Shown one piece after another: positions 8,544 through 17,238 of a DNA stretch of 64,000 bases. Location of the stretch: assembly GCF_002217475.1 (NCBI RefSeq), contig NZ_MUHH01000021.1, forward strand, positions 41,677-105,676, written 5' to 3'. Made by a program: the position numbers and the translations under genes. The stretch comes from Flavobacterium tructae. Lineage in GTDB: Bacteria > Bacteroidota > Bacteroidia > Flavobacteriales > Flavobacteriaceae. Below the pieces are notes generated by a model. The model saw nothing but the letters and a program-made list of their open reading frames with translations. It did no database searches and was not told the origin of the DNA. Each line of letters opens with the position of its first letter. Positions within the stretch are counted from its first letter, which is position 1.

Positions 8544-9041
8544 ATGGCTTCAATAACATTGGGAGGAAATCCTATTCATACTTCAGGCGAATTACCAACA
8601 GTTGGATCACAACTAGCTGATTTCAAATTAGTACAAAACGATTTATCAGTTGTTTCTTTAAGCAATTTTGCCGGGAAAAAACTGGTTTTAAACATTTTTC
8701 CAAGTATCGATACCGGAACTTGTGCTACATCTGTTAGAAAATTCAACGAAAGTGCCAGCAACTTAGAAAACACAACTGTATTGTGTATTTCAAGAGATTT
8801 ACCATTTGCGCAAAAACGTTTTTGTGGTGCTGAAGGATTAGAAAATGTAGTTAACTTATCCGATTTCCAGGCTGGAGATTTTGGAAAAACAAACGGTTTA
8901 GAAATTGTTGACGGACCTTTGGCTGGTTTACATTCAAGAGTAATCATTGTAGTTGATGCTAATGGAAAAGTAACTCACACTGAACAAGTAGCTGAAATTG
9001 CAAACGAACCAAATTACGAAGCAGCTTTAGCAGCACTATAA
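8544..9041 (+). CDS. tpx: Thiol peroxidase Tpx (atypical 2-Cys peroxiredoxin)
   Basis: A 165-residue protein, the usual Tpx length. The peroxidatic Cys60 lies in [14 protein letters not shown] and the resolving Cys94 in [12 protein letters not shown]; these match E. coli Tpx Cys61 and Cys95. The enzyme reduces organic hydroperoxides using thioredoxin. It has its own promoter-like site, so it is probably controlled apart from the upstream peroxide genes, although the function is linked. It is followed after 9 bp by dgkA. Confidence 0.93.
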   Translation: MASITLGGNPIHTSGELPTVGSQLADFKLVQNDLSVVSLSNFAGKKLVLNIFPSIDTGTCATSVRKFNESASNLENTTVLCISRDLPFAQKRFCGAEGLENVVNLSDFQAGDFGKTNGLEIVDGPLAGLHSRVIIVVDANGKVTHTEQVAEIANEPNYEAALAAL

Positions 9042-9050
9042 GATCTTTAA

Positions 9051-9425
9051 ATGGAATTTCAAAAAGACAATACCTTTGTTACCGGCCGACTAAAAAGTAT
9101 GACCTATGCTTTTAACGGAGCGGTAAAATTAATCAAAACAGAACACAGCATTATGGTTCAATTCTCTCTGGGAATTATCATGACTATTGCCGGGTTTTAT
9201 TTTCATATTTCACAAACCGAATGGCTGTGTCAAACATTAGCCATAGGCCTCGTTTTAAGTGTTGAAGGTTTGAATACGGCAGTAGAAAAAATTGCCGATT
9301 TTATTCACCCTGATTACAGCAAACGAATCGGTTTTATCAAAGATATTGCAGCCGGAGCGGTATTTTTTGCCGCGATGACAGCGATAGCAATAGGCTTAAT
9401 CATTTACATCCCAAAATTTATATAG
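9051..9425 (+). CDS. dgkA: Diacylglycerol/undecaprenol kinase family protein
   Basis: A 124-residue inner-membrane protein with three predicted transmembrane helices. The family signature is clear in the middle third: SVEGLNTAVEKIADF followed by IKDIAAGAVFFAA, which provide the conserved Glu, Asn and Asp of the active site at the membrane surface. Members phosphorylate diacylglycerol or undecaprenol with ATP. Only 18 bp separate it from ftsK, so it is probably cotranscribed with it. Confidence 0.88.
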   Translation: MEFQKDNTFVTGRLKSMTYAFNGAVKLIKTEHSIMVQFSLGIIMTIAGFYFHISQTEWLCQTLAIGLVLSVEGLNTAVEKIADFIHPDYSKRIGFIKDIAAGAVFFAAMTAIAIGLIIYIPKFI

Positions 9426-9443
9426 GCAACAGGAAACGCAAGA

Positions 9444-11897
9444 ATGGCAAAAACAACCAAAAAGGAAACTTTAGACAAAAAAAACGAATCAAAGACTGAA
9501 AAGATAAAGTACGGAAACCTATCCAAACAACAAAAATTTGTTCTGGGATGTCTTCTGATACTCTTTTCTGTGGCACTATTAGTTGCCTTTATTTCTTTTT
9601 ATGCCAACGGACAATGGCAATCTGACCAAAGTGCGGTAGGCCAGCTTGGCGATCGTACCGAAATTGTAGAAAACTGGCTCGGAAAATTTGGGGCATTCCT
9701 CGCCGATCTAATTGTATACAGAGGTTTTGGTATTGCCTCTTTTATATTCGTCCGTTTATTTTTCCTTACCGGAATGTTTCTCGCTTTGGAACTTTCTACC
9801 AAAAAATTAAAAAACACTTGGTTTTGGGATCTTTTTGCCCTTATTATTGTCTCTGTACTATTTGGATTTTTCGCCACTTCAGCACCTGAATTGGGCGGAA
9901 CGATTGGATATGAACTTAATCTGTTTTTACAAGATTACATCGGAAAAACTGGAACTTTACTTACACTACTTTTCGGATTAATCGTATACCTTATTTTTAA
10001 AATCAAACTATCTCCTGAAAAAATTCAGTCTTATTTTGATTCTACTAAAAAAGAATTCAATTCTGAATTGGCTTCTATAAAAAAACCTCAGGAAGCCGAA
10101 AGTGCTTATAACTTAGAAGAATTTGCTATCGAGGAAGAAGATCCGGAATTGGACAACATTCATCTAAAATCTAATATCAGCCAATTCGAAATCAACAAAG
10201 AAGCTTTAAAACCAACTATTTCAAACGCCTCAGAAATTGATTTGAATCCGATTTTAAAACCAGTTCAAATGGATATCAATCCGGTAACTGTAAAAACACC
10301 TGTTCATACGGAAGAATTTGTAATCGAAAAAGCGGAAGAAGAAGATATTATCGAAGAGAATCTGGCTTCCCGTCTGGTAGCCGATTTTGGTTTATTCGAC
10401 CCTACTTTAGACCTATCCAATTACAAATTCCCTACGCTTGATATATTGAAAGAATACTCAACTGGAGGAATTACAATCAATCAGGAAGAATTAGAAGAAA
10501 ATAAAAATAAAATCGTTGATACACTTCGCAATTATAAAATTGAAATTGCGCAGATCAAAGCAACCGTTGGTCCATCGGTAACCTTATACGAAATTGTACC
10601 GGAAGCCGGGATCAGAATTTCTAAAATTAAAAGTTTAGAGGATGATATCGCATTATCACTTTCGGCGTTAGGAATCCGTATTATAGCTCCTATTCCAGGG
10701 AAAGGAACTATTGGTATCGAGGTTCCGAACAAAAACCCTACAATGGTTTCTATGAAAAGCGTTATTGGGTCTGCTAAATTTCAGGAAGCTGAAATGGAAC
10801 TGCCAATTGCTTTAGGAAAAACAATCTCAAACGAAACTTTCGTGGTCGATCTGGCCAAAATGCCTCACTTACTGATGGCCGGGGCAACCGGGCAAGGAAA
10901 ATCGGTAGGTTTGAATGCTGTTTTGACCTCTCTTTTATACAAGAAACATCCGGCCGAAGTTAAATTTGTACTGGTAGATCCGAAAAAAGTAGAGCTTACG
11001 CTTTTTAATAAAATTGAAAGACATTACTTAGCCAAACTTCCAGACACAGAAGACGCTATCATCACTGACAACGCAAAAGTAGTGAATACGCTGAACTCAC
11101 TTTGTGTTGAAATGGACAATCGCTACTCTTTACTAAAAGACGCGATGGTACGTAACATCAAGGAATACAACGAAAAATTCAGAGCACGAAAACTAAATCC
11201 TGAAGCAGGCCACCGATTTTTACCTTACATTGTTCTGGTAGTCGACGAGTTTGCTGATTTAATTATGACTGCAGGTAAAGAAGTTGAAGTTCCTATTGCC
11301 CGTTTGGCCCAATTGGCCCGTGCTATTGGTATTCACCTGATTATTGCAACACAAAGACCATCGGTGAATGTTATTACAGGTTTAATTAAAGCCAATTTCC
11401 CCGCGAGAATTGCTTTCAGAGTAACTTCTAAAATTGATTCCCGAACCATTCTGGACACACAGGGAGCTGATCAGTTGATTGGACGAGGAGATTTATTATA
11501 CACAAACGGAAATGATGTGATACGTGTACAATGCGCCTTCATAGACACTCCGGAGGTGGAAAAAATTACGGATTTTATCGGTTCGCAAAAAGCTTATGCC
11601 ACAGCTTATTTGCTTCCGGAGTTTGTTGGAGAAGAAAATGGCATCAATCTTGATGTGGATATTTCCGAAAGAGACACTTTATTCAGAGAAGCTGCAGAGA
11701 TTATTGTCAATGCACAACAAGGTTCGGCTTCATTACTGCAAAGAAAATTAAAATTAGGGTACAACAGAGCCGGTCGTTTGATCGATCAGCTGGAAGCAGC
11801 GGGTATTGTTGGTCCGTTTGAAGGCAGTAAAGCAAGAACCGTAAACATCACTGACTTAAGTGCTCTTGACCAATTTTTTAATAATGAACAAAATTAA
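9444..11897 (+). CDS. ftsK: DNA translocase FtsK/SpoIIIE
   Basis: An 817-residue septal DNA pump that helps segregate chromosome termini. The N-terminal third has about four membrane segments (residues 30-185), then an acidic linker (about 195-310), then the motor. The Walker A motif GATGQGKSVG is near residue 480, and Walker B is in VLVVDEFADLIM. TQRPSVNVITGLIKANFPAR is the typical RecA-like core. The last 60 residues (LLQRKLKLGYNRAGRLIDQLEAAGIVGP) form the winged-helix gamma domain that reads KOPS-type sequences. It is complete, of normal length for this phylum, and in its usual neighbourhood. Confidence 0.95.
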   Translation: MAKTTKKETLDKKNESKTEKIKYGNLSKQQKFVLGCLLILFSVALLVAFISFYANGQWQSDQSAVGQLGDRTEIVENWLGKFGAFLADLIVYRGFGIASFIFVRLFFLTGMFLALELSTKKLKNTWFWDLFALIIVSVLFGFFATSAPELGGTIGYELNLFLQDYIGKTGTLLTLLFGLIVYLIFKIKLSPEKIQSYFDSTKKEFNSELASIKKPQEAESAYNLEEFAIEEEDPELDNIHLKSNISQFEINKEALKPTISNASEIDLNPILKPVQMDINPVTVKTPVHTEEFVIEKAEEEDIIEENLASRLVADFGLFDPTLDLSNYKFPTLDILKEYSTGGITINQEELEENKNKIVDTLRNYKIEIAQIKATVGPSVTLYEIVPEAGIRISKIKSLEDDIALSLSALGIRIIAPIPGKGTIGIEVPNKNPTMVSMKSVIGSAKFQEAEMELPIALGKTISNETFVVDLAKMPHLLMAGATGQGKSVGLNAVLTSLLYKKHPAEVKFVLVDPKKVELTLFNKIERHYLAKLPDTEDAIITDNAKVVNTLNSLCVEMDNRYSLLKDAMVRNIKEYNEKFRARKLNPEAGHRFLPYIVLVVDEFADLIMTAGKEVEVPIARLAQLARAIGIHLIIATQRPSVNVITGLIKANFPARIAFRVTSKIDSRTILDTQGADQLIGRGDLLYTNGNDVIRVQCAFIDTPEVEKITDFIGSQKAYATAYLLPEFVGEENGINLDVDISERDTLFREAAEIIVNAQQGSASLLQRKLKLGYNRAGRLIDQLEAAGIVGPFEGSKARTVNITDLSALDQFFNNEQN

Positions 11898-11904
11898 TCC
11901 CATC

Positions 11905-12597
11905 ATGAAAACAAAAATTCAGGAAATCCAAAACAATTCTATTACTAAGATGACTAAAAAGTGCATTCAAATGGCGGTTTTATTGCTTTTGAGCTTCACT
12001 TCTATTCAGGCTCAGGATAAAAAAGCCAAAGATTTATTGAATGAAGTAACTTCAAAAATAAAAAGCTACAACAATATTGTTATTGACTTTAAATACACCC
12101 TGAATAACGCTAAAGAGAACATCAACCAGGACAGTAAAGGAAATGTAACCATGAAAGGCAATCAATATGTATTGAACTTTATGGGAGTAACAAAAATATT
12201 TGACGGTCAAAAAACCTACACCATCGTTCCGGAAGACGAAGAAGTTACAATTTCAAAAGTAAACGAGAAGGACGATACTGCTATTACACCTTCAAAAATG
12301 CTGACTTTCTTCAATTCCGGCTACAAATACAACATGGATATTGTGCAAAATGTGAAAGGAAGAAAAATACAATATATCAAATTAGCTCCTACAAACTCTA
12401 AAGACCAAAGAAAAGAGATCCTATTAGGCATTGATATTCAGACCAAACACATTTATAACTTGATCGAAACTGGAAAAAATGGAACAAAAACCACTTTAAC
12501 CGTTAATTCTTTTAAAACCAATCAGCCTTTATCAAAAAATCAATTTACATTTGTAGCGAGCAAATATCCAAAATACTACATCAATAAATTAGATTAA
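11905..12597 (+). CDS. LolA-like outer-membrane lipoprotein carrier protein
   Basis: A periplasmic protein of about 230 residues. The frame is open from 11860 inside ftsK. Realistic starts are the ATGs at 11884, 11905 or 11950; 11905 is the first beyond the ftsK stop, while the ATG at 11950 gives the cleanest signal peptide (MTKKCIQMAVLLLLSFTSIQA). The mature part has the LolA/LolB-like half-barrel pattern: ATSKIKSYNNIVIDFKY-like start, repeated beta-strands, and NSFKTNQPLSKNQFTF near the end. LolA ferries lipoproteins to the outer membrane. Its place between ftsK and an LptF/G gene is typical of flavobacteria. Confidence 0.8.
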   Translation: MKTKIQEIQNNSITKMTKKCIQMAVLLLLSFTSIQAQDKKAKDLLNEVTSKIKSYNNIVIDFKYTLNNAKENINQDSKGNVTMKGNQYVLNFMGVTKIFDGQKTYTIVPEDEEVTISKVNEKDDTAITPSKMLTFFNSGYKYNMDIVQNVKGRKIQYIKLAPTNSKDQRKEILLGIDIQTKHIYNLIETGKNGTKTTLTVNSFKTNQPLSKNQFTFVASKYPKYYINKLD

Positions 12598-12605
12598 TTA
12601 CAAGG

Positions 12606-14060
12606 TTGAAAATTTTAGACAAATACTTACTAAAAACATTCCTGATTACATTTACTACGGTATTTGTAATCCTTTTTTTTATCTTCATACTTCAAACCGT
12701 ATGGCTCTTTATCTCTGAACTTGCGGGTAAAGATCTCGATTTGATTTTGGTTGTGAAATTCCTTTTATTCTCCATGCCGCGAATCATCCCGCTGGTTTTA
12801 CCTCTATCGGTTTTACTGGCCTCTATTATGACTTTCGGAAATCTGGCTGAGAATTATGAATTTGCAGCGATGAAATCATCAGGAATATCACTTCAGAGAG
12901 CGATGCGAGGTTTGATCGTGTTTATCTTTGTTTTAAGTATTGTCGCTTTCTGGTTCGCTAATAATGTGATTCCGTATGCGGAATATAAATTTATTAATTT
13001 CCGAAAAAACATTGCACAAGCTAAGCCTGCCATGGCAATTGCCGAAGGGCAGTTTAATGATGTTGGTTTTTACAACATTAAAGTCAACAAAAAATCTGGC
13101 GAAAATGGAAACATTTTAACCGGTGTTACGATTCACGAAAAACCAACCAATACCGGCGAAAACAAAACCGTTATCAAAGCCAGAGATGGTGAATTGATGA
13201 GTAACGAAAAATCCAGTATTTTAAAATTAGTTTTAAATGACGGATATTACTACCAGGATGTTACTCCGAAAAAATACGAAGATCGCGCAAAACTGCCTTT
13301 CATAAAAAGTGCTTTCAAAAAACAGATCATTAATATTGATTTATCTGAATTAAACAAAACCGATGACGATAAAGAAAATATAAGCAACACAAACGGAATG
13401 CTGAACATTAACGAACTTCGTTACACACTGGATTCCCTGAACAAAAATCTGGATAATGAAATCATCTCTTTTTCAGAAAATATCAATCAACGTGTGGGTA
13501 TTACCAAATCAGTCGTTCCTGTAAAAACAACCATCAAGAAAAAAAATCTGCCCAATGATCTTTTATCACGCTACACCAATAAAGAAAAGGCTGATGTGAT
13601 AAGAATGGCTAGCAGCAATGTGACGAGCAATATCTATTCTATTGAATCAACACAAAACGATTTAAAAGAAAAACAAAGAGATATCAATCAACATTTAACG
13701 GCCTTATACGAAAAGTTTGTAATCGCTTTTGCCTGTTTTTTAATGTTTTTTATTGGCGCACCATTAGGAGCTATCATCCGTAAAGGTGGACTTGGTTTAC
13801 CTATTGTATTTGCCGTTTTAATTTTTATCACCTTCCATTTCATCAATACTTTTGGAAAAAGACTTTCACAGGAAGGCGCAATGAATCCGTTTTTAGGAGC
13901 ATGGATGTCCTCTTTTATACTATTGCCTTTAGCTGTATTATTAACGTATCGTGCTACTAACGACAACGGATTAATCAACTTTGATGCAATTACTACTCCA
14001 ATCTCACAACTATTTCAAAAAATTTCCGAGCGGTTTTTTCCGGCTCAAAATCAAAAATAA
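12606..14060 (+). CDS. LptF/LptG family permease (YjgP/YjgQ)
   Basis: A 484-residue inner-membrane protein. It opens with a TTG start (12606) followed directly by the family's usual N-terminus, LDKYLLKTFLITFTTVF, so the rare start is well supported; no in-frame ATG fits. There are three membrane segments in the first 125 residues, a periplasmic beta-jellyroll region (about 135-370), and three C-terminal membrane segments containing FFIGAPLGAIIRKGGLGLP. In the LptB2FG complex these proteins extract lipopolysaccharide from the inner membrane. Sequence alone does not tell F from G. The stop is 2 nt before the ribB start. Confidence 0.88.
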   Translation: MKILDKYLLKTFLITFTTVFVILFFIFILQTVWLFISELAGKDLDLILVVKFLLFSMPRIIPLVLPLSVLLASIMTFGNLAENYEFAAMKSSGISLQRAMRGLIVFIFVLSIVAFWFANNVIPYAEYKFINFRKNIAQAKPAMAIAEGQFNDVGFYNIKVNKKSGENGNILTGVTIHEKPTNTGENKTVIKARDGELMSNEKSSILKLVLNDGYYYQDVTPKKYEDRAKLPFIKSAFKKQIINIDLSELNKTDDDKENISNTNGMLNINELRYTLDSLNKNLDNEIISFSENINQRVGITKSVVPVKTTIKKKNLPNDLLSRYTNKEKADVIRMASSNVTSNIYSIESTQNDLKEKQRDINQHLTALYEKFVIAFACFLMFFIGAPLGAIIRKGGLGLPIVFAVLIFITFHFINTFGKRLSQEGAMNPFLGAWMSSFILLPLAVLLTYRATNDNGLINFDAITTPISQLFQKISERFFPAQNQK

Positions 14061-14062
14061 CT

Positions 14063-15196
14063 ATGTCAACAACAAAAATACAACTAAACACCATTGAGGA
14101 AGCTATTGAAGACATTCGTCAGGGTAAAGTAATCATTGTAGTGGATGATGAAGATCGTGAAAATGAAGGTGATTTTCTGGCTGCAGCCGAAAAAGTGACT
14201 CCGGAAATGATCAATTTCATGGCTACTCACGGACGTGGATTAATTTGTGCTCCATTGACTGAAAGCCGTTGTAAAGAATTAGACTTAAGACCAATGGTAA
14301 CCAACAATACCGATCATATGGAAACGGCTTTTACGGTTTCTGTAGATTTAAAAGGACATGGAGTAACGACAGGAATTTCGGCAGCTGACCGCTCTAAAAC
14401 GGTTATAGCATTGACAGACTCAAATGTTAAACCACATGAATTGGCACGTCCCGGACATATTTTCCCTTTAGTAGCCAAACAAGGAGGTGTTTTAAGAAGA
14501 ACCGGACACACAGAAGCCGCTATAGATTTTGCCCGATTAGCAGGATTTAAACCAGCTGGTGTTATTTGCGAAATTTTGAATGAAGACGGTACCATGTCTC
14601 GTTTGCCTGAATTGGCAAAAGTGGCTAAAAAATTCAATTTAAAATTAGTTTCGATTGAAGATTTGGTAGCTTACAGAATGCAACACGACAGTCTGATTGT
14701 AAAAAAAGAGGATTTTGATATTGAAACTCGTTTTGGAACTTTCAGATTAAGAGCATACGAGCAAACCACCAACAAACAAATTCATATTGCCTTAACAAAA
14801 GGAACCTGGAATCTGGGAGAAGCAATTTTAACAAGAATCAATTCGTCGCAGGTAAACAACGATTTACTAGGTACCTTAACTAATAATGCAGAACAGCAAT
14901 TAGACGATATGTTTAAAGTGATTAATGAAAATGGTAAAGGAGCCGTGTTATTCATTAATCAGGATATGACGGCAGTAAATCTGTTGAACAGAATTTCCGA
15001 ACTTAAAACTTTACAGGCAGGAGGAACAATGAAAGCTCCGAAAGTAATCATTGACAGTAAAGATTATGGAATTGGTGCGCAAATTTTACACGATATCGAC
15101 ATTTCAAAAATCAGATTGGTTTCTAACACGGAACAAACCAAACGTGTGGGAATGATTGGATACGGACTTGAAATTACCGAATACGTAAGTTATTAA
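14063..15196 (+). CDS. ribB: 3,4-dihydroxy-2-butanone 4-phosphate synthase with a degenerate GTP cyclohydrolase II domain
   Basis: A 377-residue protein with RibBA architecture. Residues 1-205 are a full RibB domain: [18 protein letters not shown] and the metal-binding acidic residues, [14 protein letters not shown], and [16 protein letters not shown]. It makes the four-carbon unit of riboflavin from ribulose 5-phosphate. Residues 215-377 keep the GTP cyclohydrolase II fold, but the region that normally carries three zinc-binding cysteines (S-E-C-x-T-G-D ... R-C-D-C-G) reads [18 protein letters not shown], with no cysteine. RibA activity is therefore very unlikely. It is the last gene of a tightly spaced operon that includes ftsK. 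Confidence 0.88.
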   Translation: MSTTKIQLNTIEEAIEDIRQGKVIIVVDDEDRENEGDFLAAAEKVTPEMINFMATHGRGLICAPLTESRCKELDLRPMVTNNTDHMETAFTVSVDLKGHGVTTGISAADRSKTVIALTDSNVKPHELARPGHIFPLVAKQGGVLRRTGHTEAAIDFARLAGFKPAGVICEILNEDGTMSRLPELAKVAKKFNLKLVSIEDLVAYRMQHDSLIVKKEDFDIETRFGTFRLRAYEQTTNKQIHIALTKGTWNLGEAILTRINSSQVNNDLLGTLTNNAEQQLDDMFKVINENGKGAVLFINQDMTAVNLLNRISELKTLQAGGTMKAPKVIIDSKDYGIGAQILHDIDISKIRLVSNTEQTKRVGMIGYGLEITEYVSY

Positions 15197-15199
15197 TAT

Positions 15200-15598
15200 A
15201 TGGGAACAGTAGAAGAAAGAATTATAAAATCGGAAACACGAATATTTAAAGCGGTTTTCCCGAGTACAACAAACCATTACGACACTTTATTTGGAGGAAC
15301 AGCGCTTCATGTTATGGACGAAGTTGCTTTTATTTGTGCTACACGATTCAGCAGAAAAAAAGTAGTAACGATTTCAACCGGTCAAATCGATTTTAAAAAA
15401 GCCATTCCGGCGGGAACTTTAATCGAATTAGTAGCCAAAGTGATCAGTGTTGGAAGAACGAGTTGTAAAATTCACGTCGATATTTTTATGGAGCAAATGT
15501 ATTCCGAGCTTCGCGAAACCGTAGTTTCAGGAACTTTTTCGTTTGTTGCGGTGGATGAAAACAAAAAACCGGTGCCAATTTTGGACGACCTGAACTAA
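15200..15598 (+). CDS. Acyl-CoA thioesterase, hotdog fold (YciA/BACH-like)
   Basis: A 132-residue single hotdog domain. It shows the family pattern VFPSTTNHYDTLFGGTALHV with the conserved N-H-x-x-x-x-F-G-G segment, then VMDEVAFICATRF (catalytic Asp region) and GQIDFKKAIPAGTLIEL. Such enzymes hydrolyse acyl-CoA esters in the cytoplasm; chain-length preference cannot be read. It starts 3 nt after ribB, so it is probably the operon's last gene. Confidence 0.85.
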   Translation: MGTVEERIIKSETRIFKAVFPSTTNHYDTLFGGTALHVMDEVAFICATRFSRKKVVTISTGQIDFKKAIPAGTLIELVAKVISVGRTSCKIHVDIFMEQMYSELRETVVSGTFSFVAVDENKKPVPILDDLN

Positions 15599-15686
15599 TT
15601 TTTCAAAAATCCATTTTTCGTAAATACTGATAACTAGATACTTGAAAATTATTTCAAAAAAGCTTAAAAAAAAGGCCTGAAAAAGT

Positions 15687-15716
15687 TTTGAGAACCGAAA
15701 AAGCATCTTATATTTG
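15687..15716 (+). promoter_or_regulatory. Promoter of the first tRNA-Ser gene
   Basis: TTTG at 15687-15690 and TATATTTG at 15709-15716 with an 18-nt spacer form an almost ideal Bacteroidota housekeeping promoter. The tRNA starts 33 nt after the -7 element. Confidence 0.8.
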
Positions 15717-15748
15717 CACTCGCAATCAGCAAATGATCGCAACATACT

Positions 15749-15833
15749 GGAGAAATGGCAGAGCGGTCGAATGCGGCAGTCTTGAAAACTGTTGACTGTA
15801 ACAGGTCCGGGGGTTCGAATCCCTCTTTCTCCG
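15749..15833 (+). tRNA. tRNA-Ser (anticodon UGA), copy 1
   Basis: An 85-nt class II tRNA. The acceptor stem GGAGAAA pairs with TTTCTCC, followed by discriminator G. The anticodon loop CTTGAAA gives anticodon TGA (reads UCA). A long variable arm follows, then the T arm GGGGGTTCGAATCCCTC. CCA is not encoded. Confidence 0.97.
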
Positions 15834-15842
15834 CTGAAGACG

Positions 15843-15869
15843 AAACCCTCAACATTGTTGAGGGTTTTT
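15843..15869 (+). terminator. Terminator of tRNA-Ser copy 1
   Basis: A perfect 11-bp stem (aaaccctcaac with gttgagggttt), 3-nt loop, then a short T tract. Confidence 0.85.
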
Positions 15870-15984
15870 GTTGTTTTACAACTATAGTATTTCTTCTATA
15901 CTTTTAAAAAAGCACCTAATCCCCTGAATGTGTTTATGTTTGCCTAAACATTAAAATAAATTAAATAAAAGGTTATCATTTATT

Positions 15985-16014
15985 TTTAATAATCAAAAAA
16001 GCATCTTATATTTG
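15985..16014 (+). promoter_or_regulatory. Promoter of the second tRNA-Ser gene
   Basis: TATATTTG at 16007-16014 is identical to copy 1. The -33 box lies outside the duplicated unit and reads TTTA (15985-15988, 18-nt spacer) instead of TTTG, so this copy may be weaker. Confidence 0.65.
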
Positions 16015-16046
16015 CACTCGCAATCAGCAAATGGTCGCAACATACT

Positions 16047-16131
16047 GGAGAAATGGCAGAGCGGTCGAATGCGGCAGTCTTGAAAACTGTTGACTGTAAC
16101 AGGTCCGGGGGTTCGAATCCCTCTTTCTCCG
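16047..16131 (+). tRNA. tRNA-Ser (anticodon UGA), copy 2
   Basis: Identical over all 85 nt to the copy at 15749-15833, with the same anticodon TGA and no encoded CCA. It lies 298 bp downstream of the first copy. Confidence 0.97.
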
Positions 16132-16140
16132 CTGAAGACA

Positions 16141-16166
16141 AAACCCTCAACATTGTTGAGGGTTTT
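16141..16166 (+). terminator. Terminator of tRNA-Ser copy 2
   Basis: The same 11-bp stem and 3-nt loop as after copy 1 (stem arms 16141-16151 and 16155-16165), with a shorter T tract. Confidence 0.8.
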
Positions 16167-16319
16167 GTTATTTTATACCGGAATAGTTTCTCGAAACTTT
16201 TTAAAAATAGGCATCTTGAAAATTCTCTGTGCTCCCGCGGTTAAAACTGCAGGCAATATCTGTACTACGTGTATCGCATTTATTGATTATTGATATTACG
16301 TGACTTCTAAATTTTGTAT

Positions 16320-16979
16320 TTAATCTGTCGTCATTTCATTTTGCTTTGGATCGTAAAGCATCGCCGTACATAAACAATTTTTCTTGTCCTTGTTTATCAG
16401 TATTGGGCAGTTTACACAGGATTTACAATTTTCCCAAAACATTTCGTCTGTAGTCAGTTCTGAGTAAGTGACCGGTTCAAAACCGAGTTCATGGTTCATT
16501 TTCATGACAGCAAGGCCTGTGCTCAGACTGAATATACAGGCATTGGGGTATTTCTCGCGGCTGAGTTCGAAAATTTTTGTTTTAATTCTTTTAGCAAGTC
16601 CAGTATGCCTGAACTCAGGAGCGACAATTAATCCGGAATTAGAAACATACTTTCCATTTTCCCAAGAGGAGATAAATGAAAACCCTGCCCACCTTCCGTC
16701 TGAGGTGAAGGCTATGACTGCCTCTCCTTTTTTCATTTTGGTTTCAAGAAACTCGGGAGAACGACCGGAAATTCCGGTTCCGCGGGCTATGGCAGATGCA
16801 AATGTTACTTCACAAATTTCTTTTATCCAAAAGGCATGGACAGGTCTGGCTTTTTCAATACTAAAATCCGGAATTTCTACAGCTTCCTTAAGTGGTAAAG
16901 AAGCTTGTTGTTTTTTTAACAGGGTTGAAAACGTAAAATGTCTTTCAATAGGTTCTATTTTATAGGTCAAGGTTCTCAT
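16320..16979 (-). CDS. GNAT-family N-acetyltransferase with C-terminal cysteine cluster
   Basis: A 219-residue cytoplasmic protein. The GNAT acetyl-CoA motif is in NSGLIVAPEFRHTGLAKRIK (about residues 133-152). After the fold, the last 35 residues hold CKSCVNCP and, further on, KNCLCTAMLYDP: five cysteines that could bind a metal. From memory, proteins with this tail occur at the head of arginine-biosynthesis operons (next to argG) in Bacteroidota; here no arg gene is adjacent. Substrate unknown. It stands alone on the minus strand, facing the tRNA genes. Confidence 0.75.
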   Translation of the reverse strand: MRTLTYKIEPIERHFTFSTLLKKQQASLPLKEAVEIPDFSIEKARPVHAFWIKEICEVTFASAIARGTGISGRSPEFLETKMKKGEAVIAFTSDGRWAGFSFISSWENGKYVSNSGLIVAPEFRHTGLAKRIKTKIFELSREKYPNACIFSLSTGLAVMKMNHELGFEPVTYSELTTDEMFWENCKSCVNCPILINKDKKNCLCTAMLYDPKQNEMTTD

Positions 16980-17146
16980 AGTCGTTGAGTGTAGATCTTA
17001 TTTGTTACTGTTTTTATTCCTAAAAAGAATAGAAATACAAAACACTACATCCAACTTGTATACCAATAATTCTTTATAATTTTTCAATTGCCATTAAAAC
17101 CTTGTAAATCTTAGACATTAGATCCTAAACGGTATTTTTTGAGCAC

Positions 17147-17188
17147 AAAAAAACGTCTCAAAATGATATGTTTTTATCATTTTGAGAC
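17147..17188 (-). terminator. Rho-independent terminator of the orphan sensor gene
   Basis: Perfect 13-bp arms (17155-17167 and 17176-17188) with an 8-nt loop. On the minus strand the stem is followed by seven T residues. It lies 51 bp beyond the stop of the gene at 17239-17748. Confidence 0.85.
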
Positions 17189-17238
17189 CGCTTTAAAAGG
17201 AACTTATTTTTTAGGTATTTTTTCATTCTCTACAAAGA

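Larger units (their letters stand above)
15698..16166 (+). repeat. 171-bp direct duplication carrying tRNA-Ser
   Basis: Copies at 15698-15868 and 15996-16166 are identical at 169 of 171 positions (differences at 15736/16034 and 15842/16140). Each contains the -7 promoter element, leader, tRNA and terminator. The 127 bp between the copies and the sequences outside them do not match. This is a recent tandem-type duplication. Confidence 0.9.

Noticed and set aside
14050..14063. FMN riboswitch ahead of ribB
   Set aside because: Only 2 nt separate ribB from the upstream permease gene, so there is no room for one.
15664..16293. Several short ORFs across the tRNA-Ser copies
   Set aside because: They run through tRNA genes on either strand; the same text appears twice because of the duplication.
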